From assembly GCF_900105925.1 (NCBI RefSeq), contig NZ_LT629791.1, positions 682,001-746,000 on the forward strand: 64,000 nucleotides of DNA, written 5' to 3'. The stretch comes from Jiangella alkaliphila. Lineage in GTDB: Bacteria > Actinomycetota > Actinomycetes > Jiangellales > Jiangellaceae. Below the pieces are notes generated by a model that was given only the letters and a program-made list of their open reading frames with translations, did no database searches and was not told the DNA's origin. Position 1 is the stretch's first letter, and each line of letters begins with the position of its first letter. This document shows positions 8,780-16,652 of this stretch, in pieces. A program made the position numbers and the translations under genes.

Positions 8780-9957
8780 CCCCGCCGCGCGAGGAGTCCG
8801 GCCAGCACGTCGAACCCTGGACCACGCGACACCGCGCCGTCACCGTCCACCAAGAACGCCGTCGCCGTCTCCAGTCCGCCCGCGGCGGCACGCGACGCCG
8901 CGCCCGCTCCGTCGCCGACCATCACGTCGACCTGCGCGACCCGCCGCCGGCCGTCGTCATCGCGGACGAGGTGGATCACGGCGTCGAGGGCCGCCCGCGC
9001 CTGTGCGTGAACGGCCGCCCGGCCCAGCCCGGCGGCCAGCCCGAGCGCCTCGAGCCGGGCCGGAACGTCCGCCGTCGAGTTGGCGTGCAGCGTCCCGCAG
9101 CCGCCTTCGTGGCCGGTGTTCAGCGCTGCGAGCAGATCGACGACCTCGGCGCCGCGGACCTCGCCGACCACGATCCGGTCCGGCCGCATGCGCAGGGCCT
9201 GGCGCACCAGGAGGTCGAGTCCGATGCGGCCGGCGCCCTCGACGTTGGCGGCGCGGGCTTCGAGCCTGACCACGTGCGGATGGTCGGGCCGCAGTTCGCC
9301 GGCATCCTCGACCAGCACGATCCGCTCACGTGGATCGCAGACCCCCAGCAACGCCTCGAGCACCGTGGTCTTGCCGCAACCGGTAGCGCCAGTCACGAGG
9401 AACGCCAGCCGGGCCTGGACGAGCGCCGTCAGCCAGGGATCGAGCTCGGCAGGCACGGTCGCCGCCGCGACGAGGTCGGCGAGACTCAGGGCCCGGTCGG
9501 AGGGAACGCGCAATGAGATGACGGTCCCGTCGGGAGCGATCGGCGGTACGACCGCATGGAGCCGCACGCCACCGGCCAGCCGAGCATCGACGTAAGGAAC
9601 GGCGTCGTCGAGTCGCCGGCCCGCCGAGGCGGCGAGACGGACCGCGAGCCGCCGCACGGCGGACTCGTCGCGGAAGCGCACCGGCTCGCGCCGCAAGCCG
9701 TCGCCGTCGTCGAGCCAGACCTCGTCAGGAGAGTTGACCAGCACGTCCGTCACGCCGGGCCGGCGCAACAGCGGATCGAGCGGACCGGCGCCGGTGATCT
9801 CGGCCCGCAGCACCTCGGTGACCTCGAGCACGGCGGCGTCGCCGAGGACCGCGCCCTCGGAGCGCAGCAGCGCGGCGACCCGGGCCGGCGTCGGTGCCTC
9901 GGCCGCCTGAGCCAGAGCGGACCTGATGCGGTCGAGGAGAGTCTCGTCGAACCTCAT
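8767..9957 (-). CDS. tadA: Tad pilus assembly ATPase TadA
   Basis: 396-residue secretion ATPase of the GspE/VirB11 family that powers pilin assembly from the cytoplasmic face. An N-terminal domain of about 150 residues precedes the RecA-like core. Walker A GATGCGKT is at residues 190-197, the Asp box VEDAGELR near 216, Walker B/GEVRGAEVVDLL near 265, and the His box TLHANS near 290. It is a little shorter than many CpaF/TadA proteins. Ssd lies 79 bases upstream in the same direction, so all these genes probably form one operon. Confidence 0.92.
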   Translation of the reverse strand: MRFDETLLDRIRSALAQAAEAPTPARVAALLRSEGAVLGDAAVLEVTEVLRAEITGAGPLDPLLRRPGVTDVLVNSPDEVWLDDGDGLRREPVRFRDESAVRRLAVRLAASAGRRLDDAVPYVDARLAGGVRLHAVVPPIAPDGTVISLRVPSDRALSLADLVAAATVPAELDPWLTALVQARLAFLVTGATGCGKTTVLEALLGVCDPRERIVLVEDAGELRPDHPHVVRLEARAANVEGAGRIGLDLLVRQALRMRPDRIVVGEVRGAEVVDLLAALNTGHEGGCGTLHANSTADVPARLEALGLAAGLGRAAVHAQARAALDAVIHLVRDDDGRRRVAQVDVMVGDGAGAASRAAAGGLETATAFLVDGDGAVSRGPGFDVLAGLLARRGWEP

Positions 9958-10036
9958 CGGCCCACCGCCGAGCGCAACGGATCGAGCGTCGGCCTAGCCG
10001 GAGCGAACCCTCGGCCGCCTCTCACCCCGCCCGGCC

Positions 10037-11164
10037 TCATACGCCCACCGGCCGGTGCTCGCGCAGCAGAGTCTCGATCAGCCGTCCGCACCCCTGGACC
10101 AGCGGGCCCTTGTCGTCCAGGCCGGGCGATTCGCCGCGGTCGAGCTGCACCCCGAGCCGGGGTTCCGCCGGGAGGTGCATGGCGAACGGCAGGCCGAGCG
10201 CCATCGCGACGTCAGGTCCGCTCAGGCCGGACGACGACGGTCCGCGCGTCACCACCCGCACGTCGGCCGCCAGGGTGGTGAGGCTCGCCGCGACCCGGGT
10301 GGCCGCCGCGACCGCCCGCACCTCCGCCGGCACGACCAGCAGCACCGAGGCGCACAGTCCGATGGCGTACTCGGCGGCCGGATCGGGCCAGCGCGGCAGA
10401 TCGAGCACGACCAGGTCGACGGCGCGTCTGGCCGCGGCCAGGACGACGTCGGCGGCGTCGGGCGCCAGCGTCAGCAGGTCACCGCGATCCCAGGACAGGA
10501 CCGCCAGTCCGTGCCGGCCGGGCAGTTCCGACCGCAGTGCCCGCGCGCCCAGCCGGCCCCTGCTGTCGGCGAGATCGGGCCAGCGCAGGCCGGTGACGTC
10601 CTCGGCGCCGAGGACGAGGTCGAGGCCGCCGCCGAGCGGATCGAGGTCGGCGAGGATGACCGCCATCCCCTGCCGGCTCGCCGTCACCGCGAGACCTGTG
10701 GCCAGCACGGATGCGCCCGCGCCGCCCCGGCCGCCCACGACCCCGACCACGAGCGCTTCGCCGCCGCCCCCTTCCGCGGCGTCGGCGAACCGGCCGGCCA
10801 GCCAGGGCTCGTCCTCGGGGAAGAACAACACCTGCTCGGCCCCGAGCGCGACGCCGCGGCGCCAGACGCCGGCATCGTCACTGCGTTCGCCGATCAGCAG
10901 GACGCCGGGTCGTCGAGGCAGCGACATGGCGAGCAGGACATCGGCCTCGTCGTTGCCCACGACCACCAGCGGGACCTGCGCCCAGCGCGAGCGCGCCGAC
11001 TCGGGCCGATGGGTGACCTCGAGCTCGACCGACGCCGCGGCGGCGAGCCGCAACAGATCGTCGAGGAGCGCGTCGTTGTGGGTGACCACCAACGGGCGCG
11101 GTGGCGGCGGCACGTCGATCGGACTGCCCGGCCGGTGGCGGGAACGGGTGATGGTGTTGGACAC
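10037..11164 (-). CDS. ssd: Septum-site-determining protein Ssd / CpaE-like MinD-family protein
   Basis: 375-residue ParA/MinD-superfamily protein. An N-terminal receiver-like region (about 25-110) is followed by the ATPase-like domain. The deviant Walker A is degenerate: GGRGGAGAS replaces KGGxGKT, so both signature lysines are missing, while DLDPLGGGLDLVL and VDLVVLDLPRW are kept. Actinobacterial Ssd (Rv3660c) also heads a Tad locus; whether it acts in pilus placement or in division is not settled by sequence. The GTG start at 11162-11164 is chosen because of the GGAGGTCCCC site just before it and the PPPPRPLVVTHND start of homology shortly after. Confidence 0.85.
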   Translation of the reverse strand: MSNTITRSRHRPGSPIDVPPPPRPLVVTHNDALLDDLLRLAAAASVELEVTHRPESARSRWAQVPLVVVGNDEADVLLAMSLPRRPGVLLIGERSDDAGVWRRGVALGAEQVLFFPEDEPWLAGRFADAAEGGGGEALVVGVVGGRGGAGASVLATGLAVTASRQGMAVILADLDPLGGGLDLVLGAEDVTGLRWPDLADSRGRLGARALRSELPGRHGLAVLSWDRGDLLTLAPDAADVVLAAARRAVDLVVLDLPRWPDPAAEYAIGLCASVLLVVPAEVRAVAAATRVAASLTTLAADVRVVTRGPSSSGLSGPDVAMALGLPFAMHLPAEPRLGVQLDRGESPGLDDKGPLVQGCGRLIETLLREHRPVGV

Positions 11165-11608
11165 GGGGGACCTCCGGGGATGGGTGCGGAACTCCCTTCC
11201 ACCCTTGCCGCTGAGATCCGTTCGTTCGCGGGCCGATTCGCGAAATGTGGACAACTCGGCGAACCCGTTGGTGCTGTGGACAGCGGGCGCGTCAGCCGAC
11301 CTGGCCGTGGCGGCAGGCATGCCGGCTGGCGGGCACTCCGCGGGGGCCGGAGACCGTCCCCACCCCACCGGCAGAATCCGATGTAACCGGTGCCACAAAA
11401 GAACACGGCCCCTGCCGGGTGGGAGGCAGGAGCCGTGCGGACCCGGCCAGGGGGGCGGGCCGGGTCAAAAGGCGGCGGGGGGGTGCCGCCAGAACGGATA
11501 GTCCCCAGCGGTGGCGGGGGCCAAACACACGTGACAACTTTTTAATCCACACCCGCCACGGAGCCGCCTGGAAGCGGCCCAGCGCGCGGATCTATATCCT
11601 CGATACTT
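11165..11608. other. Long divergent intergenic region with a cluster of hairpins
   Basis: 444 bases between the ssd and HAD gene starts without a convincing gene. It contains three consecutive strong stem-loops (11404-11490, listed separately), an AT-richer stretch around 11535-11550, and a -10-like TATCCT at 11595-11600 that would start HAD-gene transcription just before its GTG. Confidence 0.6.
11404..11490. repeat. Three consecutive stem-loops
   Basis: Stem 1: 11404-11416 with 11425-11437 (12 pairs, one mismatch). Stem 2: GACCCGGCC 11440-11448 with GGCCGGGTC 11458-11466, perfect. Stem 3: GGCGGC 11471-11476 with GCCGCC 11485-11490. Stems 2 and 3 are separated only by AAAA. This could be a bidirectional terminator block or part of a structured RNA. 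Confidence 0.6.
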
Positions 11609-12418
11609 GTGGACAACGACGACCGCCCTCCGACCGCGGCGTTCTTCGACCTCGATAAGACGATCATCGCGAAGTCGAGCACGCTGGCCTTCTCCAAGAG
11701 CTTCTACCAGGGCGGTCTGATCAACCGTCGAGCTGTGCTGCGCAGTGCGTACGCCCAGTTCGTCTACCTCGTGGGCGGCGCCGACCACGACCAGATGGAA
11801 CGCATGCGCGAGTACCTGTCCGGCCTGGTCACGGGCTGGGACGTGCAGGTGGTCAAGGACATCGTGGCCGAGACGCTGCACACCATCGTCGACCCGATCG
11901 TGTACGACGAGGCGGTCACGCTGATCGAGGAGCACCACCTGGCCGGCCGTGAGGTCGTCGTCGTGTCGTCGAGCGGTGTGGAGGTCGTGGAGCCGATCGG
12001 CGACATGCTCGGCGCCGACCGCGTCATCGCGACTCGCATGGTCGTCGGCGACGACGGCAAATACACCGGCGAGATCGACTTCTACGCCTACGGCGAGAAC
12101 AAGGCCGACGCGATCCGCGAGCTGGCCAAGGACAAGGGCTACGACCTCAGCCGCAGCTACGCGTACACCGACTCGGCGACCGACCTGCCGATGCTCGAGG
12201 CGATCGGCCACGCGTACGCCGTCAACCCCGACCGTGCGCTGCGCCGGGCCGCGGCCGACCACGGCTGGCCGGTGCTGGTGTTCTCGAAGCCGGTCGCGCT
12301 GCGCCAGCGGGCGTCGATCCGCGACGCGCCGAAGCCGGCCATCGCGGCGGCGGCGATCAGTGCGGGCGCGGCGGCCGCGGGGCTGGCCTGGTACGCCGTC
12401 CGCCGGCGCCGCTCCTGA
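11609..12418 (+). CDS. HAD-IB family phosphatase with C-terminal membrane anchor (Rv3661-like)
   Basis: 269-residue SerB-like HAD hydrolase. Motif I is FFDLDKTII with nucleophile Asp14 and acid Asp16, motif II VVVSSSGVE, and motif III/IV YAYTDSATDLPML. The C-terminal 25 residues (AAAAISAGAAAAGLAWYAV then RRRRS) form a probable membrane anchor with a basic end. Family members (TIGR01490) dephosphorylate small phosphate esters; the true substrate is unknown. It is divergent from ssd, the same arrangement as Rv3660c-Rv3661. GTG start at 11609, with a -10-like TATCCT 8 bases upstream. Confidence 0.88.
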   Translation: MDNDDRPPTAAFFDLDKTIIAKSSTLAFSKSFYQGGLINRRAVLRSAYAQFVYLVGGADHDQMERMREYLSGLVTGWDVQVVKDIVAETLHTIVDPIVYDEAVTLIEEHHLAGREVVVVSSSGVEVVEPIGDMLGADRVIATRMVVGDDGKYTGEIDFYAYGENKADAIRELAKDKGYDLSRSYAYTDSATDLPMLEAIGHAYAVNPDRALRRAAADHGWPVLVFSKPVALRQRASIRDAPKPAIAAAAISAGAAAAGLAWYAVRRRRS

Positions 12419-12535
12419 CGCCTCAGGATTGACGGTATCGGCTGCGACCTCGCTGCCCCTCGAGCTCGAAGACAGCCGGGCGGCCGTCCGCCGGATTCGT
12501 CTCGTCCCGACCGGGATCCCGAGCCGGGAGCGGCG

Positions 12536-12985
12536 TCAGCCGCCGAGTTCGCGCGCCCGATCGCGGTAGTACGCCGCCTCGTCGTCGCGGCCGAGCTCGT
12601 ACAGGACTTCGCCGAGGCGGGCCATGGCGGGACCGTGGCCGGCGTCGGCGGCGCGGCGGTAGATCCGTTCCGCGGACTCGAACTCCCCTCGCTCCACGTA
12701 GGAGTCGGCGAGGAACATCCAGTTGGAGAGGTTGCCGGCGGATGGGTCGGTGACCGGTCCGGACTCGATCTGCTGGTCCGTACCGGCCTGCTGCTGCGCC
12801 AGCGCTCGCGACCCGACCACAAGGGCCGCGGAGATCACCCCGCAGGCCGCGAGGATCGTCGCCGAGGCGGCGGTCGAGATCTGCACGTCCATCGCGATCG
12901 CCACGATCAGCGCAGCGAGCAGCACCACTACGCCGGCCAGAACGATCCACATGACGTGTCTGAGCCGGTTCCCCCGGTTCACCAT
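12536..12985 (-). CDS. Small membrane protein with Sel1/TPR-like repeat
   Basis: 149-residue protein. Two adjacent helices (about 11-31 and 38-58) anchor it, and the C-terminal half from SNWMFLADSYVERGEFESAE to YRDRARELGG reads as two tetratricopeptide/Sel1-like helical hairpins with ADAGHGPAMARLGEVLYELG as the clearest unit. Function unknown; such modules usually mediate protein contacts. It lies between the HAD gene and the next membrane protein, where other actinobacteria usually have none, so it is probably lineage-specific. Confidence 0.72.
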   Translation of the reverse strand: MVNRGNRLRHVMWIVLAGVVVLLAALIVAIAMDVQISTAASATILAACGVISAALVVGSRALAQQQAGTDQQIESGPVTDPSAGNLSNWMFLADSYVERGEFESAERIYRRAADAGHGPAMARLGEVLYELGRDDEAAYYRDRARELGG

Positions 12986-13072
12986 GGTTTCCGATCATGG
13001 CCCCGATAGGCAGACCTCGCAAACGGAACGAACCGTGACCGCGATGTGCTGTCCGGATCAGCAGGTCGGGGC

Positions 13073-13078
13073 CACAAT
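13073..13078 (+). promoter_or_regulatory. -10-like element for leaderless membrane-protein gene
   Basis: CACAAT ends 6 bases before the ATG at 13085, again the leaderless spacing. There is no purine-rich ribosome site, so this position decides the start in favour of 13085 over an upstream codon. Confidence 0.45.
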
Positions 13079-13084
13079 CGGTCC

Positions 13085-14005
13085 ATGGAGACCGACGACG
13101 AGCGAACAGTGCCCTTGGAGCTGGGCACCGTCGGTCCGCCGTCTGCCGACGACGACGATGCGGAGAACTCCCGCCCGATCCCACGGTGGCGGCTGTGGAC
13201 CGGACTGGGCGCGGCGCTGGTCGTGGGCGCAGTCGTGGGCATCGTCGCGAACAACGCCCGCAACGACGCCGCCGAGTACGCCGAGGTCGGCCTCGTCCGC
13301 GGCACGGTCGACGTCGAGTTCGGCTCGCCGCTGTCGTCGAACGCGCAGCGGTTGTCCATCAACCTGGTCAACACCGGGCCGCGTGAGCTGGAGATCCTCG
13401 AGGTCGACGTCGACGGCTTCACGTCGGTGCCGAACCCCGACGGCGAGGACAGGCCCGTGTCGGTGGCACCCGGAGAGTGGGTCCGCGTCGACGCTACGGT
13501 CGAGTCGGACTGCGACACCCGGCCGCCCGGAACGCTGCAGGTCAACGTCCGCACCGGCTCGGGCGAGCGGACCGTGGCCGTGGCCGGGCAGCCGGGCGAC
13601 GATCAGCTGATCTGGGCCTGGCAGACCGGCTGCGACACGGCCGGCGGCACAGGCGTGTTCATCGGCGACACCCGCACCATCTCGGCCGACGCCAGCGGCG
13701 CGCGCATCGTCCTGCCGGTGACGAACGGCGCCGACGAACCGCTCACCGTCACCACCATGGAGACCACGACGCCGGGCTTCGCGATGACGACCGATCCGCT
13801 GCCGGTCGATGTCGAGGCGGGCGCGACGGTCCAGGTCGAGACGGTGTGGACGGTGACGGACTGTGAGGCCGCCGCCCGGTTCGCCGAGGCGACCGTCGCC
13901 GTCAACATCCACAACGAGAGCATGGACACCCGCGTCTCGCAGCCGCTGGACAACACGACGCTGATCGAGCTGGTCCGCCTCTCGGTCCGCGTCTGCGAAA
14001 CGTAA
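13085..14005 (+). CDS. Single-pass membrane protein with extracytoplasmic beta domains
   Basis: 306-residue protein not assigned to a family. An acidic cytoplasmic N-terminus is followed by one helix (GLGAALVVGAVVGIVA, about residues 43-60) and about 240 exported residues made of beta-strand-like blocks (VDVEFGSPLS, INLVNTGPRELEILEVDVDG, RTISADASGARIVLPVTNG). These look like two Ig/CARDB-like domains. Cysteines recur near WESDC-like, TGCDT, TDCEA and VRVCET positions, suggesting disulfides outside the cell. Its 3' end is followed by the putative Ms1-like RNA. Confidence 0.7.
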   Translation: METDDERTVPLELGTVGPPSADDDDAENSRPIPRWRLWTGLGAALVVGAVVGIVANNARNDAAEYAEVGLVRGTVDVEFGSPLSSNAQRLSINLVNTGPRELEILEVDVDGFTSVPNPDGEDRPVSVAPGEWVRVDATVESDCDTRPPGTLQVNVRTGSGERTVAVAGQPGDDQLIWAWQTGCDTAGGTGVFIGDTRTISADASGARIVLPVTNGADEPLTVTTMETTTPGFAMTTDPLPVDVEAGATVQVETVWTVTDCEAAARFAEATVAVNIHNESMDTRVSQPLDNTTLIELVRLSVRVCET

Positions 14006-14240
14006 AGATCTGCCCATTGCCCTTTCGCTGGCCCCCCGCGATGACCTAGAAACGAAGTACGGACCGCAAGGTCCACGCACGGCGGTAGGGAACCCACGCG
14101 GCGATCCACCCATGTACGGGCAGTCGTCCCCGGGAATGCCGGGGCGACGGACGCGATGCACGCTCTGGTAACCCATCTCAGCCGTGTCAGCGGCGGCGCC
14201 CTACCTCACGCGGGGCGCCGCTCGCATGTGCGTGACGCAG
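14006..14240 (+). ncRNA. Candidate Ms1 / 6S-like RNA (MTS2823, scr3559 type)
   Basis: A 255-base gap between two convergent genes, far larger than neighbouring gaps and with no coding frame. It is structured: GGACC-GCAA-GGTCC with a GNRA loop (14061-14074), CCCCGG/CCGGGG (14128-14144), and a 9-bp terminal stem GCGGCGCCC/GGGCGCCGC (14193-14221). From memory, M. tuberculosis MTS2823/Ms1 lies between Rv3661 and Rv3662c, and Streptomyces scr3559 lies next to the corresponding gene; here the region is flanked downstream by a Rv3662c-like gene with the HAD gene nearby. Ms1 binds core RNA polymerase. The plus strand and ends are inferred, not mapped. Confidence 0.6.
14193..14221 (+). terminator. Stem-loop closing the RNA candidate
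   Basis: GCGGCGCCC (14193-14201) pairs perfectly with GGGCGCCGC (14213-14221) around an 11-nt loop. It lies between convergent genes and could also terminate the minus-strand gene that ends at 14261. Confidence 0.55.
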
Positions 14241-14260
14241 CCCCGCCGTGAGGTGAGTTT

Positions 14261-14995
14261 CTAGCCCGCCTCGGACGCCGGCGTCCGCACGTGTTCGGCC
14301 AGCGTGAGCCCCACCTCGGCGCCGCGGGCGTACGCGTCGGCGCACTGGCGGATCCACGCGCCGACGCCGTCCGGCGCACCGCCCGCGTACGCCTGCGCCA
14401 GCGCCTCGTAGGCCCGCTCCAGCGCGAGGTGCCCGGCCTCCGGCACGCTCACCGCCTTCGTGTCGACGCCCAGGGCGACGAGCACGACCCGCTCCGCCGC
14501 CCGCGCGACCACGCCGTCGGCGACCCCGAACGTGCGCAGCGCCAGCAGCTCACCGTGCACCAGCGCCGCGACGACAACGCCCGGCGCCGCGGTCGGCGCC
14601 GTCGCCAGCCGCAGCAACTGGTCGAGCCGGACGGCGTCCGCCGACTCGCGCGGGCGCCCCAGCTGATCGGCGTCGGCGACCAGATCGCGTGCGGCCAGCA
14701 TGTGCAGCCTGGCCAGCGCCTGCCGCGGCGACCGTCCCCACACCTGGGCCAGCTCGGGTACCGCCGCCGTGACCCGCAGCGCGCCCTGCAGCACCGGATC
14801 GTCGACGGCGTCCGGGTCACCGCCATCGAGCGCGGCCGATGCCTGCGCACCACGCAGCGCGGACAACGCCGCCACCCGGCCGGCGTCGCGGCGCATGGCC
14901 GGATGCCGGAGCAACGCGTCGACGGAGCTGCGGGCCTGCGCGGCCGCCGCACCCACGCCGGTCAGGCTGAGCACCTCAGCGAGCGGATCGTCCAT
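14261..14995 (-). CDS. Rv3662c-like conserved protein of unknown function
   Basis: 244-residue alpha-helical protein, rich in Ala, Leu and Asp. The N-terminus MDDPLAEVLSLTGVGAAAAQ and the segment ALRGAQASAALDGGD resemble the N-terminal part of Fic-type proteins, but no HPFx[DN]GNGR catalytic motif is present, so it is not an AMP transferase. Later blocks (LARLHMLAARDL, LVHGELLALRTFG) are conserved-looking. Orthologs sit next to Ms1/6S-like RNA genes in other actinobacteria. No role can be assigned. Confidence 0.6.
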   Translation of the reverse strand: MDDPLAEVLSLTGVGAAAAQARSSVDALLRHPAMRRDAGRVAALSALRGAQASAALDGGDPDAVDDPVLQGALRVTAAVPELAQVWGRSPRQALARLHMLAARDLVADADQLGRPRESADAVRLDQLLRLATAPTAAPGVVVAALVHGELLALRTFGVADGVVARAAERVVLVALGVDTKAVSVPEAGHLALERAYEALAQAYAGGAPDGVGAWIRQCADAYARGAEVGLTLAEHVRTPASEAG

Positions 14996-15142
14996 GCGGT
15001 CAGCCTAGGAGGGGCCGGGCAAGACCGGCGATGAGAGGGGGCCGGAGGTCTCCTCGACATCGTCGGTGCGAGGCGCAGGATCGGGTGGCCGTACAGGAGC
15101 TTGCTCGGCCCGACGACTCTGATGTCCAGCCAAGAAGCCCGA

Positions 15143-15156
15143 TTGACAAAAATCAA
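15143..15156. promoter_or_regulatory. Promoter with inverted repeat upstream of the ArsR gene
   Basis: An AT-rich island in GC-rich DNA. TTGACA (15143-15148) can serve as a -35 with AAGAAT (15167-15172) as -10 at 18-bp spacing. The -35 overlaps an inverted repeat TTGA-CAAAAA-TCAA (15143-15156), a plausible autoregulatory operator. Confidence 0.5.
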
Positions 15157-15180
15157 CTTTACATACAAGAATCTCTTCGC

Positions 15181-15759
15181 ATGAGGGATGTGCTCTACCT
15201 CGACGAGGTCGGCAAGGCCGAAGCGCTGATGAAGCCGCAGCGCGTGGAAGTGCTGCGGCAGTTGGCCGAGCCACGCTCGTGCACCGAGGTCGCCAGAGCC
15301 CTCGGCCAGACGCCACAGTGGGTCTACTACCACGTGAAACGCCTGGTCGACGCGGGTTTGGCGGTCCGGGTGAACGAGCGCCGGGTGCGCGGCATCAACG
15401 AAGGCGTCTACCAGGCGACCGCCCGGTCGTACTGGCTGTCGCCGCGCCTGGTCGGCCGGCTCGGCCCCCGTCGGAGCAGGGACGCCCTCAGCCTCGGCTA
15501 CTTGCTCGACCTCATGGAGGAGGTGCAGGACGATGTCGCGACGATCGCGGGCCTGGCCGGCAGCCCGGCCGCGCCCGAGCTGCCGTCCATCGGCGTCTCC
15601 GGCGAGATCCGGGTCGACCCGGAGCGGCGCCAGGAGTTCCTCGCCGACCTGCGCTCCACCCTCGAGGACCTCTTCACCCGTTACGGAGGCGCCGACGGCG
15701 ACGAGTTCCGGCTCGCCGTCGCGCTGTACCCACGCATCGCGAAGGAGACCCCACGATGA
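15181..15759 (+). CDS. ArsR-type winged-helix regulator
   Basis: 192-residue transcription factor. The N-terminal winged helix includes LMKPQRVEVLRQLAEPRSCT, the turn EVARALGQTPQWVYYHVKRL and a wing NERRVRGINEGVYQ. The C-terminal half is a helical sensor-like region without metal-binding cysteine pairs. The ATG at 15181 is used because homology starts at MRDVLYLDEVGKAEALMKPQ. Its stop overlaps the start of the SRPBCC gene (ATGA), and that gene overlaps the MFS gene, so the three form a tight operon in which this is the probable self-regulator. Confidence 0.82.
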   Translation: MRDVLYLDEVGKAEALMKPQRVEVLRQLAEPRSCTEVARALGQTPQWVYYHVKRLVDAGLAVRVNERRVRGINEGVYQATARSYWLSPRLVGRLGPRRSRDALSLGYLLDLMEEVQDDVATIAGLAGSPAAPELPSIGVSGEIRVDPERRQEFLADLRSTLEDLFTRYGGADGDEFRLAVALYPRIAKETPR

Positions 15760-16652
15760 CCCCGCCCGCCAGGTTGCGAGCCCGCGCGCAGGCGCCGCTG
15801 GCCGCCGTCCGCCGCGCGCTCACCGATCCCGCCGCCCTGCGCAGCTGGCTGGCCGAGTTCGCCGAGGTCGACCCGCGGCGGCGACGCTACGCGTTCTGGG
15901 GCCGCTACACGCCCGACGGCGCCGAGCCGCGGCAGCGCCTGCTCCATCTCGACGACACCACCATCCTGCTCGCCTGGTCGCTGGGCGGTGAGGACACGAC
16001 GACCGAGATCGTGCTGGCCCCGGACGGGCCCGACGCCACGCTCATCACGCTGACCCAGTCGCACGTGCCGCCGTGGAGCGTCGAGGTCGCCGAGACCGAC
16101 ATCCTCGGCATGCTCCCGACGTTCTGGGCGCTGTCCATCGCCAACCTCGTCGACTACCTCGAGGGCCGCGACCTCACCCCGAAGTGCGACTTCACCTCGC
16201 TCGACATGCGTGGCGAGGTCACCATCGCCGCGACACCCCGGGACGTCTACGAGTCGATGGTCGACCCCGGGCTGTATCGCCAATGGTTCGGCGCCAACGT
16301 CCAGATCGAACGGCACGTCGGCGGCCGGTTCGCCATGGGCGGCTTCGACCTGGACGACGAGCCCGCGGTCATCGTCGAGCTGGAGCCGGACCGCAAGGTG
16401 AGGCTCGAGTGGCCGTCGCTGGTCGCCACCTGGGAGCTCGAAGGCTCCAACGGCGGCACCCGGCTGACGTTCGTGCACAGCGGCTTCGACGAGGACAACC
16501 CGCCGTACGGCGGCTGGCTCGGCTGGCTCGGCGGAGTCGCAGCGTTGCGCCGGTTCCACGAGCTGTACCACCCCGACCTGATCTGGGTGCAGCTCGACCT
16601 GCCCGGCCTCCCCGACGGCATGCTGACGGAGTCAAGCCATGACCAGCGCTGA
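15756..16652 (+). CDS. Tandem SRPBCC (AHSA1-like) domain protein
   Basis: 298-residue soluble protein with two START-like ligand-binding folds. Domain 1 (about 1-140) begins RARAQAPLAAVRRALTDPAA; domain 2 (about 150-290) has the recognisable pattern VTIAATPRDVYESMVDPGLY and RFAMGGFDLDDEPAV. Such proteins bind hydrophobic ligands or act as co-chaperones. Coupling with an ArsR regulator is a frequent arrangement for this family. The ATG at 15756 overlaps the preceding stop by four bases. Confidence 0.8.
   Translation: MTPPARLRARAQAPLAAVRRALTDPAALRSWLAEFAEVDPRRRRYAFWGRYTPDGAEPRQRLLHLDDTTILLAWSLGGEDTTTEIVLAPDGPDATLITLTQSHVPPWSVEVAETDILGMLPTFWALSIANLVDYLEGRDLTPKCDFTSLDMRGEVTIAATPRDVYESMVDPGLYRQWFGANVQIERHVGGRFAMGGFDLDDEPAVIVELEPDRKVRLEWPSLVATWELEGSNGGTRLTFVHSGFDEDNPPYGGWLGWLGGVAALRRFHELYHPDLIWVQLDLPGLPDGMLTESSHDQR

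Noticed and set aside
14261-14995. Functional Fic enzyme
   Set aside because: Only an N-terminal-like similarity; the HPFx[DN]GNGR motif is missing.
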